Of a DNA stretch of 64,000 nucleotides, positions 52,467 through 61,221 are shown one piece after another. This stretch comes from Thauera sp. GDN1 (lineage in GTDB: Bacteria > Pseudomonadota > Gammaproteobacteria > Burkholderiales > Rhodocyclaceae). Numbering within the stretch: position 1 is the stretch's first letter; the number at the start of each line of letters is the position of its first letter. The notes below the pieces were generated by a model. That model did not search any database and was not told where the DNA came from. It was given only the letters and a program-made list of their open reading frames with translations. The stretch is from assembly GCF_029223545.1 (NCBI RefSeq), contig NZ_CP097870.1, positions 3,286,001 through 3,350,000 of the forward strand, written 5' to 3'. Both the position numbers and the translations under genes were made by a program.

Positions 52467-54155
52467 TCAGGCGGCGCCCTCAGCGCCCGCCCGCGGCAGG
52501 ATCACCTTCACTTCCAGCCCGCCGAGCGGGCTGTCGCCGAGCGTGATCGCACCGTGGTGCAGCTCGACGATGCGGTCCACGATGGCCAGGCCCAGGCCGG
52601 CGCCCGAGCCGTTGCCGGCGCGGAAGAAGCGCTCGAAGACCTTGCTGCGCAGGGCCGGCGGCACGCCCGGGCCGCTGTCCTGCACGCGCAGCGTGAGCGC
52701 CTCGGCGCCGGTCTGGAGCAGCACGCGGATCCGCCCCCCGGCAGGGGTGTGCTGCACCGCGTTGCCGACAAGGTTCTGCAGCAGGATGCCGAGACAGGGC
52801 GCATCGGCGAGCAGGCGGAAGTCGGCGGACCGGCCCGCGGCCTTGCCGACCCCGCTCATTGCGCCCGTGTCGGCCGTCTCGCCCGCCTCGCCCATCGCGA
52901 CCGCCGCGCGCTCGTCGCCCTGATCGCTGCCCTCGTCCGCCTCCCCCTCGACCTCGAGCGCCAGCTCCTGCTCGCGCTCGAGCGCCAGCGGGGTCAGTTC
53001 GGCCAGCTCCTCGCGCGCGAGCGCGAGCAGGTCGAGCGGCGCCAGGTGCCGGCTGCCAGCATCGGGCTCGAGACGGGCCAGGGTCAGCAGTTGCGCCACC
53101 ACCCGGGTGGCGCGTTCGATGCCGCCCTCGAGCTGGCGCAGGGCGGCGTCGCGGTCGGACGGGTCGGGCGCCTGCAGCGCGTTCTGGGCATGGATGCGCA
53201 GCACCGCGAGCGGCGTGCGCAGCTCGTGCGCGGCATAGGCGAGGAAGCGGCGCTCGCGGTCGAGGAGTGCGGTCAGCTGCAGCAGCAGGCGGTCGAGCGA
53301 GGCGACCACCGGCTCCAGCTCCAGCGGCACATCGTCCACCTCGAGCGGCGACAGGCGCTCGGGGTCGCGCTCCTTGAGGCGCTGCACCACGCGCGCGAGC
53401 GGACGCAGACCCCAGCCGATCGCCAGCCACACCAGCAGGGCGAGCAGCGGCAAGCCGATGACATCGGGCAGCAGGCTGCGCAGCGTGATGCGGCCGACCA
53501 GCTCGCCGCGTACGTCCTGGCGTTCGCCGACCACGATCCACTGGCGGTCGCGCCCGTCGCGCAGCACGAACAGGCGCCAGTCGCCATCGTCCATCGCGAC
53601 CGTGTGATAGCCGGCGAGATGCGCGCCGAGCCGGCGGGGCGCGGCGGGCGGGGGTGCTGCCCCGGCGGCGCCGGCGGAAGGCGCGTTGGGCGGCGGGTTG
53701 GGCGGCGGGTTGGGCGGCGCAGTGTGCGAAGTGATGGCCGGAGCGGCCGACGAAGCGCCCAGCAGGCGCTCGAGCGCGGCGACCGGCGCACTCGCCGAGC
53801 GCAGCAGGCTGTCGCCCTGGTCGTCGAACACCACGAAGCCGAGCTTGCTCTCGTACTCATGCCCCTGCAGGCGGGCCTCATCGCCTTCACCCACGCCCGC
53901 GCCTTCACCCTCGCCCGCCGCCGCGGTGCCGACCACCGCCTCGTCGAGCGCCTGCTGCAACGCGAGCCGCGCAGCCGGGGCCATCCCGGCCGGGATCATG
54001 CCGGCCAACAGGCGCGCCTGCTGGGCGAGTTCGGCGTCGAACAGCTCCTCGATCTCGTGGCGCGCGTCGCGATAGCTGACCAGCGAGATCGCGCTCAGAC
54101 CTGCGGCGAGCAGGCCGAGCACCAGCGCCAGGGTGCGGCTGCGGATCGAGCGCAT
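52467..54155 (-). CDS. QseC-like sensor histidine kinase
   Basis: A 562-aa membrane kinase. TM1 (about 7-27), a periplasmic region with a Pro/Asn-rich insert (about 145-165) encoded by repeated GGCGGGTTG units, TM2 (about 226-248), HAMP-like segment, HisKA with 'HELRTPL' (about 311), and HATPase with 'NLVGNAVQHTPAGG' and 'GSGAGLGLAIVDRIV'. An acidic low-complexity loop (about 400-430) is inserted in the catalytic region. The start overlaps the regulator stop (TGATG), the usual cotranscribed order. Ligands may be periplasmic cations or small molecules; QseC homology does not settle this. Confidence 0.93.
   Translation of the reverse strand: MRSIRSRTLALVLGLLAAGLSAISLVSYRDARHEIEELFDAELAQQARLLAGMIPAGMAPAARLALQQALDEAVVGTAAAGEGEGAGVGEGDEARLQGHEYESKLGFVVFDDQGDSLLRSASAPVAALERLLGASSAAPAITSHTAPPNPPPNPPPNAPSAGAAGAAPPPAAPRRLGAHLAGYHTVAMDDGDWRLFVLRDGRDRQWIVVGERQDVRGELVGRITLRSLLPDVIGLPLLALLVWLAIGWGLRPLARVVQRLKERDPERLSPLEVDDVPLELEPVVASLDRLLLQLTALLDRERRFLAYAAHELRTPLAVLRIHAQNALQAPDPSDRDAALRQLEGGIERATRVVAQLLTLARLEPDAGSRHLAPLDLLALAREELAELTPLALEREQELALEVEGEADEGSDQGDERAAVAMGEAGETADTGAMSGVGKAAGRSADFRLLADAPCLGILLQNLVGNAVQHTPAGGRIRVLLQTGAEALTLRVQDSGPGVPPALRSKVFERFFRAGNGSGAGLGLAIVDRIVELHHGAITLGDSPLGGLEVKVILPRAGAEGAA
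53676..53720 (-). repeat. Repeats encoding a Pro-Pro-Asn linker in the sensor kinase
   Basis: Tandem copies of a 12-base GGCGGCGGGTTG-type unit (plus strand) encode a Pro-Pro-Asn-Pro linker in the periplasmic part of the sensor kinase. Slippage could change the linker length. Confidence 0.75.
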
Positions 54156-54814
54156 CAGGCCTTGTCCACCAGGTAACCGACGCCGCGCACGGTGCGGATC
54201 AGCTCGGGGAAGAGCTTCTTGCGCAGGTGGTGGATATGCACCTCGAGGGCGTTGCTCTCGGCCTCCTCGTCCCAGCCGTAGAGCACCTGCTGCAGGCGGT
54301 CGCGGGTGAGCACGCGGCCGGGCTGGGCGAGCAGCTCGTGCAGCAGCAGGAACTCCTTGCGCTGCAGCGCCACCGGCTGGCCGCGGTAGCTCACCTGCTG
54401 GGCGACCGGATCGAGGCTGACGTCCCGGTAGTGCAGCGCCGGCTGGGCGCGATTCACGCTGCGCCGCAGCAGCGCGCGGATGCGGGCCTTGAGCTCGTCG
54501 ACGTCGAAGGGCTTGACCAGGTAGTCGTCGGCGCCGGCATCCAGCCCGGCGATGCGGTCGGCGGTGGCATCGCGCGCGGTCAGCACCAGCACCGGGATCG
54601 GGTTGGCGGCGGCGCGCAGCCGGCGCAGCACCTCGAGTCCGTCCATGCGCGGCAGGCCGAGGTCGAGAATGGCCAGGCCGAAATCCTCGTGGGTGAGCGC
54701 ATGCAGCGCGCTGGCGCCGTCGCGCGCCCAGTCGACGGTGTAGTGCTCGGGCTTGAGCGCGACGCGAATGCCTTCGCCCAGCGCCTCGTCGTCCTCGACA
54801 AGCAGGATGCGCAT
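54155..54814 (-). CDS. QseB-like OmpR-family response regulator
   Basis: A 219-aa regulator. The receiver (1-118) has acidic Glu7-Asp8-Asp9, phospho-acceptor Asp51 in 'LAILDLGLPRMDG', Thr near 80 and Lys near 101 ('LVKPFD'). The winged-helix domain (125-219) shows 'LQRKEFLLLHELLAQPGRVLTRDRL' and 'NALEVHIHHLRKKL'. The start is the ATG after a strong AAGGAGG site 11 bases upstream. QseB/PmrA relatives bind direct repeats of CTTAA type; two such boxes occur in this window. It is 117 bases downstream of the SDR gene and may be read from the same promoter. Confidence 0.94.
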   Translation of the reverse strand: MRILLVEDDEALGEGIRVALKPEHYTVDWARDGASALHALTHEDFGLAILDLGLPRMDGLEVLRRLRAAANPIPVLVLTARDATADRIAGLDAGADDYLVKPFDVDELKARIRALLRRSVNRAQPALHYRDVSLDPVAQQVSYRGQPVALQRKEFLLLHELLAQPGRVLTRDRLQQVLYGWDEEAESNALEVHIHHLRKKLFPELIRTVRGVGYLVDKA

Positions 54815-54931
54815 CGGGGGTGTTCCTCCTTGGGGGTGTATTTGACGCCTTCCGGGTCCACGGTGCCAGCCTTCCACGAATCGATGCGCGCATGCTCCGC
54901 GGGGCGCCGGGCGCGGTTTCTGCGGGCAAGC

Positions 54932-55738
54932 TCAGCGGCGGCCACCCTCGCCCTGCGCTGCCGCAAAGCGTTTGACCGTGGGCAACTGCTTGCGCAGCGC
55001 GCGATCGACCACGCGCGGCAGCAGCCGGTTCAGGCGCACGAAGAGCTTCTCCGGCCAGCCGAGCGCACGCTCGGGCGCCTCGTCGCGCAGGGCCTGCACG
55101 ATCTGCGCCGCCACCTGTTGCGGCGCGTCCATCGCCACGCCCAGCTCGGCGTTCATCGCCACCACGGCGTCGGCGTTCATCGCGGTGCGGGTGGCGCGCG
55201 GCGCCAGGTAGAGCACGCGGATGCCGCTGTCGGTCAGCTCGCGGCGCAGCGCCTCGGCGAAGCCGCGCAGCCCGAACTTGCTCGCGCTGTAGGCGCTGAA
55301 GCCGGGAAAGCCGATCGTGCCGAAGGTCGAGCCGACGAACATCAGCAGCGCGCGCCGCGGCTGTCGCAACAGCGGCAGCAGGCGGCGGGTGAGCTGCATC
55401 GGCACCAGCAGGTTCAAGGTGACTTGCTGCGCGAGCGCGGCATCGTCCTGCTGCTCGAGCAGGCCGAAGCGATTGACGCCGGCCGCATGGATCACGCAAT
55501 CGACCCACCCCCAGGCCTGCGCCGCCGCAGCCACCGCGTCGAGCCCGGCAGCATCGGCGAGGTCGGCGGCGACGTGGCGCACGCGCCCCGGAAAGCGCGC
55601 CATGAGTCCGGCGGGCACGCCCGGATCCCGCCCCACCGCCAGCACCTCGGCGCCGGCCGCGCACAGCTGCTCGACCAGCGCCTGGCCAATGCCGCCGCTG
55701 GCGCCGGTCAGCAATACCTTGCAGTTCGTCAGATCCAT
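54932..55738 (-). CDS. SDR family oxidoreductase in the ligase-oxidase operon
   Basis: A 268-aa classical SDR. TGASGGIG (11-18), Ala-Ala-Gly (85-87), Ser137, Tyr150 and Lys154 in 'YSASK' complete the active site. The C-terminus is extended with a Leu/Arg-rich segment ('LFVRLNRLLPRVVDRALRK') that may contact membranes. Acts on an alcohol or ketone; in this operon it is probably the reductase that finishes the product. It lies 9 bases after the diiron oxidase gene. Confidence 0.9.
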   Translation of the reverse strand: MDLTNCKVLLTGASGGIGQALVEQLCAAGAEVLAVGRDPGVPAGLMARFPGRVRHVAADLADAAGLDAVAAAAQAWGWVDCVIHAAGVNRFGLLEQQDDAALAQQVTLNLLVPMQLTRRLLPLLRQPRRALLMFVGSTFGTIGFPGFSAYSASKFGLRGFAEALRRELTDSGIRVLYLAPRATRTAMNADAVVAMNAELGVAMDAPQQVAAQIVQALRDEAPERALGWPEKLFVRLNRLLPRVVDRALRKQLPTVKRFAAAQGEGGRR

Positions 55739-55747
55739 CGCGCGCCC

Positions 55748-56401
55748 TTACCGTGCCAGCGGCAGGCTGCGGAACATGTCGCCGTACAGGCGGTACACCA
55801 CGCGCGCGGTGTGCACCACCGCCTCGCGGTCTTCCTCAGCGTCGAGCCGGTTCATCAGGCCCTCGAAGAAGCGGATGTGCTCCTGGTCCAGGCTGCCGTG
55901 CGAGTTGAGATAGCTGAAGGCCGCCGGTGGCAACCCGAGGCTGCCGCGGATCGCGCTCGCGGCGCGGGTGGCGAGCGCGATGCTGGTGCCTTCGAGCACA
56001 TTGACCATGCCGAAGAAGCTCACCGGATTGTCGCGGGCGATGCGGTCGTAGACATAGGCCACCATCAGCTCGGTCGGCAGCGCCGGCTGGCCGTGGCGCA
56101 CCGTCTCGGGATCGACGCCGCAGGCAGCGAGGTCGTTGAGGATCCACTCCTGGTGGCCGAGCTCTTCCTCGATGTACTCGGCGATCGCGCTGCGCAGCCA
56201 CTCGTGGCGCTCGGGCAGGCGGGCGCCGCAGGCCATCAGCAGCGGCACGGTGTGCTTGACGTGGTGGTAGGCCTCGGTGAGGAAGGCGACATAGGTGTGG
56301 CGCGGCAGCGTGCCCGTCACCGCGCGGTGCAGCACCGGGGCGGCGAGCAGGCAGTCGCGTTCGGCGGCGGTAAGGTCCTGCAGGGTCTGGAAGAAGTTCA
56401 T
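55748..56401 (-). CDS. Haem-oxygenase-like diiron oxidase (TenA-like fold)
   Basis: A 217-aa helical protein of the TenA/iron-containing redox enzyme (HDO) superfamily. Metal ligands are conserved in position: His47/His50 in 'AYHHVKHTV', Glu80-x2-His83 in 'EEELGHQEW', Glu137 in 'NVLEGTS', and Asp172-x2-His175 in 'LDQEHIRFF'. Relatives such as UndA and BesC use iron and O2 to decarboxylate or fragment acids. Its start overlaps the ligase stop (ATGA), so it acts with the ligase. The exact reaction is not known. Confidence 0.82.
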   Translation of the reverse strand: MNFFQTLQDLTAAERDCLLAAPVLHRAVTGTLPRHTYVAFLTEAYHHVKHTVPLLMACGARLPERHEWLRSAIAEYIEEELGHQEWILNDLAACGVDPETVRHGQPALPTELMVAYVYDRIARDNPVSFFGMVNVLEGTSIALATRAASAIRGSLGLPPAAFSYLNSHGSLDQEHIRFFEGLMNRLDAEEDREAVVHTARVVYRLYGDMFRSLPLAR

Positions 56402-57933
56402 GTCTCGATCTCGTTCTCAAGCGGAAGGAAGGGGGTGGGGTCGGCCGGGTCGGCCAGATCAGCGACGGCGGCGATGCGCGCCAGGTAGCGCTCGGCGAGC
56501 GCCGCGCGACGCAGGCGGCCGTTGGCGGTGAGCAAGCCGTTGGCGGGGGTGAAGGGCGCATCGGCGCGCAGCCAGCGTTGCACCCGGGCGTAGTCGGGGA
56601 GCACCGCGTTGGTCGCCGCGATCGCAGCGTCGACCTCGTCATCGCTGCACTCGGCACGGCGCGGAACGATCACCGCGAAATTGGCGGCGAGGGCCTCGCC
56701 ATGCACCCAGGCCTGGGCGATCGGCGCCTGCTCGGCCAGCTCGGCCTCGACCCACTCCGGATTGACGTTACGCCCGAAGGCGGTGACGAACTGATGCTTC
56801 TTGCGCCCGTGCAGCACCAGGAAGCCGTCCTCGAAATGACCGAGGTCGCCGGTGGGCAGCCAGTCGCCCGTCGGCGCCGACTCGCCGAGGTAGCCGAGCA
56901 TGCGCGCGCCGCGCACCTCGACCTCGCCGTCGGCGGCCAGGCGCACCGCGGCATGCGCGAGCGGACGCCCGACCGTGCCGATGCGACGCGCACCGGGCGT
57001 GTTCACGCACACCACCGAGGCGCATTCGGACAGGCCGTAGCCTTCGAAGGCCGGGATGCCGAGCGCCTCGGCGCGCCGCAGCAGGCCGGGCGCCACGCGC
57101 GCGCCGCCGACGGCGGCGAAGCGCAGGCTGGCGGGCGGCTCGGCACCCTGCTCCACCGCGGCGACCAGCGCGAGCAGCAGCTGCGGCAGCAGGATCAGGC
57201 TGTGCGGCTGGCGTGCGTGCAGCGTCCGCATGAAGCGCGCCACATCGAATCCGCTGGCACCGCTCAGGCCCAGCTCGGACTGCGGCACGACATCGACGCA
57301 GGCGCCGGCCAGGAAGGCCGCATACACCCCGCCGACGTTCTCGAGCAGGGTGGCCAGCGGCAGCACGCACAGGTGGCGTTCGACGGCGCAGGCGGTGCTG
57401 ACCGCGGCCAGGCTGCGCGCCACCGCGAGCTGGGCGGCGGCGTCCAGGCACACGCCCTTGGGTTGGCCGGTGGTGCCCGAGGTATAGGTGATCTTGACGG
57501 TGCCGGTGGGCAAGGCCGGTACCGAACGCGGCGTGCGGCGGAAGATGTTCCCGACGCCCGTCTTTGCCGCGGCCCCGTCATCCGTCACGGCCGCGAAGCC
57601 CTCGACGCGCGCCGCCACCGCGGGGTCGCCGATCAGCGTGTCGATGCCGGCGCTGTCGAGCACATGGGACTGCTGCTGCGGCGAGAAGAAGCCGGGCACC
57701 GGTACGCACACCCGCCCGCTGGCGAGCAGGGCCAGATCCCAGGCCACCCAGTCGGCACCATTGTCGAGCGCCAGCGCCACGCGATGGGCACCCAGGCCAT
57801 CGAGCACGGCACGCCGGGCCTCGACCTCGGCAAGCGCCTGCAATCCGCTCCATTCGCCCGCCGCAGCGCGCAGCGCAGTCCGCTCGCCATAGGCCGCGAG
57901 CGCGGTCCACAGGCCCTCAGCCGCACAGGCCAT
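56398..57933 (-). CDS. AMP-dependent acid ligase/synthetase
   Basis: A 511-aa adenylating enzyme of the ANL superfamily. A3-type P-loop 'ITYTSGTTGQPKGV' (near 150-164), A5 'GYGLSECASV', A7 'LPTGDLGHFEDGFL' and A8 'GRKKHQFVTAFGRNVNPEWVE' are present; the A10 lysine region near 475-485 reads 'FTPANGLLTANGRLRR', as in several acyl-CoA ligases. It would activate a carboxylic acid as AMP- or CoA-ester. The start overlaps the hemolysin-like gene stop region by 17 bases. Confidence 0.9.
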   Translation of the reverse strand: MACAAEGLWTALAAYGERTALRAAAGEWSGLQALAEVEARRAVLDGLGAHRVALALDNGADWVAWDLALLASGRVCVPVPGFFSPQQQSHVLDSAGIDTLIGDPAVAARVEGFAAVTDDGAAAKTGVGNIFRRTPRSVPALPTGTVKITYTSGTTGQPKGVCLDAAAQLAVARSLAAVSTACAVERHLCVLPLATLLENVGGVYAAFLAGACVDVVPQSELGLSGASGFDVARFMRTLHARQPHSLILLPQLLLALVAAVEQGAEPPASLRFAAVGGARVAPGLLRRAEALGIPAFEGYGLSECASVVCVNTPGARRIGTVGRPLAHAAVRLAADGEVEVRGARMLGYLGESAPTGDWLPTGDLGHFEDGFLVLHGRKKHQFVTAFGRNVNPEWVEAELAEQAPIAQAWVHGEALAANFAVIVPRRAECSDDEVDAAIAATNAVLPDYARVQRWLRADAPFTPANGLLTANGRLRRAALAERYLARIAAVADLADPADPTPFLPLENEIET

Positions 57934-58597
57934 GCATCGCCTCCTGCGCGCCGAAGCGACGATAGGTGCCGGCGGTCGCCAGCGTGCGGTCCGCGCCCGG
58001 CACCTCGGCCACCATCACCTGCGGGCCGGCGTCGTAGTACGTCCCCCACTCCGCGCGCCACTGTTCGCGGTCCACGCCGAGTCGGCGCGGATCGGCCGGC
58101 GCCAGGCCATGCAGCACGATGCCGAGGCGGCGAAAGCTGTTGATCAGCGCCGGCGTGCCGGTGAAACCCGCCCAGCGCACGCCCTCGGTCGCGAGCAGGC
58201 GCGTCAGCGCGACGATCAGCAGGCGCGACAGGCCCGCGCCGCGGGCGGCCAGATTGCCGACCTCGACCACGTCGGCGCGGTCCACCGTCGTGCCGGCGCG
58301 GGTAGCGATGAGGTCCTCGATGGGTTCGTCGAGGTAATGCTCGAGGAACAGCGGCTGGATCGCCGCACTGCGGCAGCCGACCGCACCGTGCAGGCTGCCG
58401 TCGTCGGCCTCGAGCCCGAACAGGCAGGGCATGAAGTGGCGGACGCTGGCCTGGTAATGCGCGGCGAAGCGCTCACGGATGAAGTCCTGCACCGCCGCGC
58501 GGCGGGCGGCGTCCGCAGGAACGAGGTGAAGGCTGCGCGGCACCTGCGACGAGGCGGCCTCGCGTGAAGAGGGGTGGTCGAGCCACGGCAGGTCCAT
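57917..58597 (-). CDS. Thermostable-hemolysin family (GNAT-like) protein
   Basis: A 226-aa protein of the thermostable hemolysin family, which has a GNAT/autoinducer-synthase-like fold. Marks are 'FAAHYQASVRHFMPCLFGLE' (near 45-64), 'EVGNLAARGAGLSRLLIVALTRLL', and 'VRWAGFTGTPALINSFRRLGI' (near 138-160). Such proteins are named for delta-VPH of Vibrio, but the fold suggests acyl transfer. It heads the four-gene unit with ligase, oxidase and SDR, and a PmrA/QseB-like box lies 51 bases upstream of its start. Haemolysis is not implied by this sequence. Confidence 0.82.
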   Translation of the reverse strand: MDLPWLDHPSSREAASSQVPRSLHLVPADAARRAAVQDFIRERFAAHYQASVRHFMPCLFGLEADDGSLHGAVGCRSAAIQPLFLEHYLDEPIEDLIATRAGTTVDRADVVEVGNLAARGAGLSRLLIVALTRLLATEGVRWAGFTGTPALINSFRRLGIVLHGLAPADPRRLGVDREQWRAEWGTYYDAGPQVMVAEVPGADRTLATAGTYRRFGAQEAMHGLCG

Positions 58598-58647
58598 GCT
58601 TGTGCGATCCCGGTGATTGAGTCCGGGATCGATGCTGCAGGCGCAGG

Positions 58648-58664
58648 CTTAACTCGACCTTAAG
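58648..58664. promoter_or_regulatory. PmrA/QseB-type direct repeat upstream of the hemolysin-like operon
   Basis: CTTAAC-TCGAC-CTTAAG matches the (C/T)TTAA(G/T)-N5-(C/T)TTAA(G/T) response-regulator box in 11 of 12 consensus positions. It lies 51 bases upstream of the first gene of the operon that ends in the QseBC-like pair, consistent with autoregulation. Both strands read a CTTAA repeat because the box is nearly symmetrical. Confidence 0.6.
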
Positions 58665-58754
58665 CAAGCAACGGAGGCGACGCGATGCCGTGCCTCCGGG
58701 ACAGCGCGGCGCCGGGCGTCGCCTCGAGGCGAGCGCCCGGCCTGGTGCGCGAAC

Positions 58755-59330
58755 TCAGTTCTTGATCGCTTCGAGCGAGACGGTGATCGTCACTTCGTCG
58801 CCGACGTTGGGCGCGTACTTGCCGGCGTTGAACTCGCTGCGCTTGATCACGGTGCTGGCGTTGGCGCCGATGGTGTCCTTCTTCAGCATCGGGTGCGGCA
58901 TGGTGACGAAGTGGCTCACCTTCAGCGTCACCGGCTTGGTCACGCCCTTGATGGTGAGCTCGCCGTCGATGGTCGCCGGCTTGTCGCCGTCGAAGGTGAC
59001 CTTGGTCGACTTGAAGGTGGCGGTCGGGTATTTGGCGGTGTCGAGGAAGTCCTCGCCCTGGATGTGGCCATTGAAGGTTTCGTAGCCGGTGTTCACCGAA
59101 GTCATGTCGATGGTGATGTCGACCGCGCCGGTCTTCGCTTCCTTGTCCAGGGTGACGGTGCCGGTGGTCTTCTCGAACTTCGAGATCTGCGTCGTCAGGC
59201 CGAAGTGGCTGTACGAGAAGTTCGGGAAGGTGTGGGTGCCGTCGATGGCGTAGGTCTCGGGCGCGGCGAACGCCGAGGTGGCGGCGGCAGAGACGATCAG
59301 GGCGGCGGTGAGCTTGGCGATACGGTTCAT
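58755..59330 (-). CDS. YceI family periplasmic protein (first copy)
   Basis: A 191-aa YceI-like lipocalin-fold protein. A signal peptide ends at Ser-Ala-Phe-Ala (residue 23). 'YAIDGTHTFPNFSYSHFG' (near 27-44) begins the barrel, 'SVNTGYETFNGHIQGEDFLDTAKYPTATFKST' region is the family core. YceI proteins bind isoprenoids such as ubiquinone in the periplasm. It is the last gene of the cytochrome b-YceI-YceI unit, 67 bases from the second copy. Confidence 0.95.
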   Translation of the reverse strand: MNRIAKLTAALIVSAAATSAFAAPETYAIDGTHTFPNFSYSHFGLTTQISKFEKTTGTVTLDKEAKTGAVDITIDMTSVNTGYETFNGHIQGEDFLDTAKYPTATFKSTKVTFDGDKPATIDGELTIKGVTKPVTLKVSHFVTMPHPMLKKDTIGANASTVIKRSEFNAGKYAPNVGDEVTITVSLEAIKN

Positions 59331-59397
59331 GGGTGTGTCCTTTTGGGGTTGGGTTTAAGGGACTGAGGGGAGCTGCGTCTGACTGGATCGCCGCGAC

Positions 59398-59955
59398 TCA
59401 CTTGGCCGCAGCGGTGATGCTGAACTTGATGACCACGTCGTTGGCGACGATGTCGAAGGCCTTCCACGCGCCCTCGCCGACCGAGAAGTCGCCGCGCTGG
59501 ATGGTGAGGCTGCCTTCGAATACGCCCGCCTTGCCCTGATCGGCGAAGGTGGCGGGGACGACGACATCCTTGGTCGTGCCCTTGATCGTCAGCTTGCCGG
59601 CGACCTCGTACTTGTTGCCGCCGAGGGCCTTGACCGCGGTGGACTCGAAACGCGCGGTCGGGAAGCTCGCGAAGTCGAACCAGGTCTTGCGCGCGGCCTC
59701 CTCGTCCCCCTCCTCGCTGCCGGTATCGATGCTGGCAAGCTCGATCTCGATCCTGGCCTTTGCCGCCTCCGGCGCGGCGGGGTCGAAGTGCAGCTCGCTG
59801 GCGAACTTCTTGAACGAGCCGTCCATGGACACGCCCATCTGCTGGTAGCCGAAGGCGATCCGGCTCTTGTCGGCCTGGACCTGGTTGTATTCGACGGCGT
59901 GGGCGGTGGTGGCGATGGCGAAGGTGGAGAACAGGGCGAGGGCGATGCGTTTCAT
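59398..59955 (-). CDS. YceI family periplasmic protein (second copy)
   Basis: A 185-aa YceI paralogue, only distantly like the first. A signal peptide ends near Thr-Ala-His-Ala (residue 20). 'IAFGYQQMGVSMDGSF' and 'TWFDFASFPTARFESTAV' give the lipocalin-like pattern. It probably binds a hydrophobic quinone or similar ligand. It lies 61 bases downstream of the cytochrome b gene, and the two YceI copies plus cytochrome b form a typical respiratory-associated cluster. Confidence 0.95.
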   Translation of the reverse strand: MKRIALALFSTFAIATTAHAVEYNQVQADKSRIAFGYQQMGVSMDGSFKKFASELHFDPAAPEAAKARIEIELASIDTGSEEGDEEAARKTWFDFASFPTARFESTAVKALGGNKYEVAGKLTIKGTTKDVVVPATFADQGKAGVFEGSLTIQRGDFSVGEGAWKAFDIVANDVVIKFSITAAAK

Positions 59956-60016
59956 GGTGTCGGTTCCTTTGGATTCGGCGAAGGGTTCGGACGGCGAGGG
60001 TCGGTCGGGGACGGGC

Positions 60017-60553
60017 TCAGGCGCCGCGGCGCGGCAGCATCCGGGTCAGCACGTCGTCCTTGTCGATGAGGTGGTGCTTCAGCGCCGCGCCGACGTGGGC
60101 CAGCAGCACCGCGATCAGCGCGAAGTTCAGGCTCACATGCACCGTCTGCAGCAGGTCGCCGAGCGCCTTGTCCTTGGCGAGCAGGTCGGGAAGCGGCAGC
60201 ACGCCGAACCACACGGTCTGGAAGCCCTTGGCCGAGCTCATCAGCCAGCCGGAGAGCGGAATCGCCAACATCAGCGCGTACAGCAGATGATGACCGGCGT
60301 GGGCGGCGAAGCGCTCCAGCGCCGACATGTGCGCGGGCAGCGCCGGCGGCTGGTGGGTGACGCGCCAGGCCAGGCGCAGCACCACGAGCATGAACACGGT
60401 GACGCCCGCCCACTTGTGCCAGGAGTAGAGCTGCAGCTTGGTGGGCGAGAGATCGAGCCCGGTCATGTAGAAGCCGAGCCCGAGCATGCCGAAGATCAGG
60501 ACGGCGATGCCCCAGTGCAGGGCCTTGGCGGTGGTGGAGTAATGCGTGCTCAT
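60017..60553 (-). CDS. Cytochrome b561-like membrane protein
   Basis: A 178-aa protein with four helices (about 12-30, 40-60, 90-110, 145-165). Haem ligands: His13 in 'ALHWGIAVL' (with TAKALHWG pattern), His45 in 'LYSWHKWAG', His95/His96 in 'HAGHHLLYALML' and His near 156 in 'AHVGAALKHHLIDKDD'. This is the cytochrome b561/DUF4405-type arrangement. It is the first gene of the YceI operon and may pass electrons from quinols. The start is the ATG at 60553 after GACACCCGACC. Confidence 0.93.
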   Translation of the reverse strand: MSTHYSTTAKALHWGIAVLIFGMLGLGFYMTGLDLSPTKLQLYSWHKWAGVTVFMLVVLRLAWRVTHQPPALPAHMSALERFAAHAGHHLLYALMLAIPLSGWLMSSAKGFQTVWFGVLPLPDLLAKDKALGDLLQTVHVSLNFALIAVLLAHVGAALKHHLIDKDDVLTRMLPRRGA

Positions 60554-60768
60554 GGTCGGGTGTCCTCATGCCAGGGGCACGGGCGTCGTCCGTGCGTCAG
60601 CGATGACTCCACTTTAGGCGGCCCCGCAGCGATGAAAAAGGCGACTGACGGCAAATGATCATTGCTGCAGGCGCAACAATCGCCCGCCCTGGAGTGGGAT
60701 AGTCGCCATTTCCGCACCCGCCCGTGCCAGCCGCCCGAACGGGTGCCGGACAGCCTGTCCCGGCCCGC

Positions 60769-61221
60769 CTAACGTCCGTGCAGATCCTCGACGCCGCTGC
60801 CTGCGGCCGGCTGCGCGAGCAGCAGCTGGAGGAGCTGGGCGCGCTGAGGCGCGTCGAGGATGGCGCGTTCGGCGATCAGCTGCTCGATGATCAGGGCCTG
60901 CTGCTGCTGTTGCAGCGCGGCGATCGCCGCGCGCTCGGACTCGATGCGCGCGGTGTCGATCGGCTCCGCGAACAGCGCCTCGACCAGCGCGCTGCGGTGA
61001 CGCTCGAGCTGCGCGCTGGCGGCGTCGAACTGCTGCAGGAAGGGACGCTCGGCCGCCTCCCAGCGCGCGCGCTGGGCCTCGTCCAGCCCGAGGATGCGAT
61101 GCAGGGGCGGCTTGGGCGCGGGCGCCGGGGGTCGCAGACGATCGAGGGCGATCGTGCCGACCACGCCCAGGTTCAAGGCCAGCGACAGCAGCAGGGCGAG
61201 GCGAAGGGCGGTGGGCTTCAT
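60769..61221 (-). CDS. Spy/CpxP-like periplasmic sensor protein
   Basis: A 150-aa protein. A signal-anchor (residues 5-27) precedes a Gln/Ala-rich helical hairpin with 'LGLDEAQRARWEAAERPFLQQFDAASAQLERHRSAL' region, as in the periplasmic metal sensor/Spy-CpxP family (DUF3106-like). Encoded downstream of an ECF sigma factor and anti-sigma factor, with 4-base overlap, it is probably their periplasmic ligand sensor. No metal-binding cluster of Met or His stands out. Confidence 0.8.
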   Translation of the reverse strand: MKPTALRLALLLSLALNLGVVGTIALDRLRPPAPAPKPPLHRILGLDEAQRARWEAAERPFLQQFDAASAQLERHRSALVEALFAEPIDTARIESERAAIAALQQQQQALIIEQLIAERAILDAPQRAQLLQLLLAQPAAGSGVEDLHGR

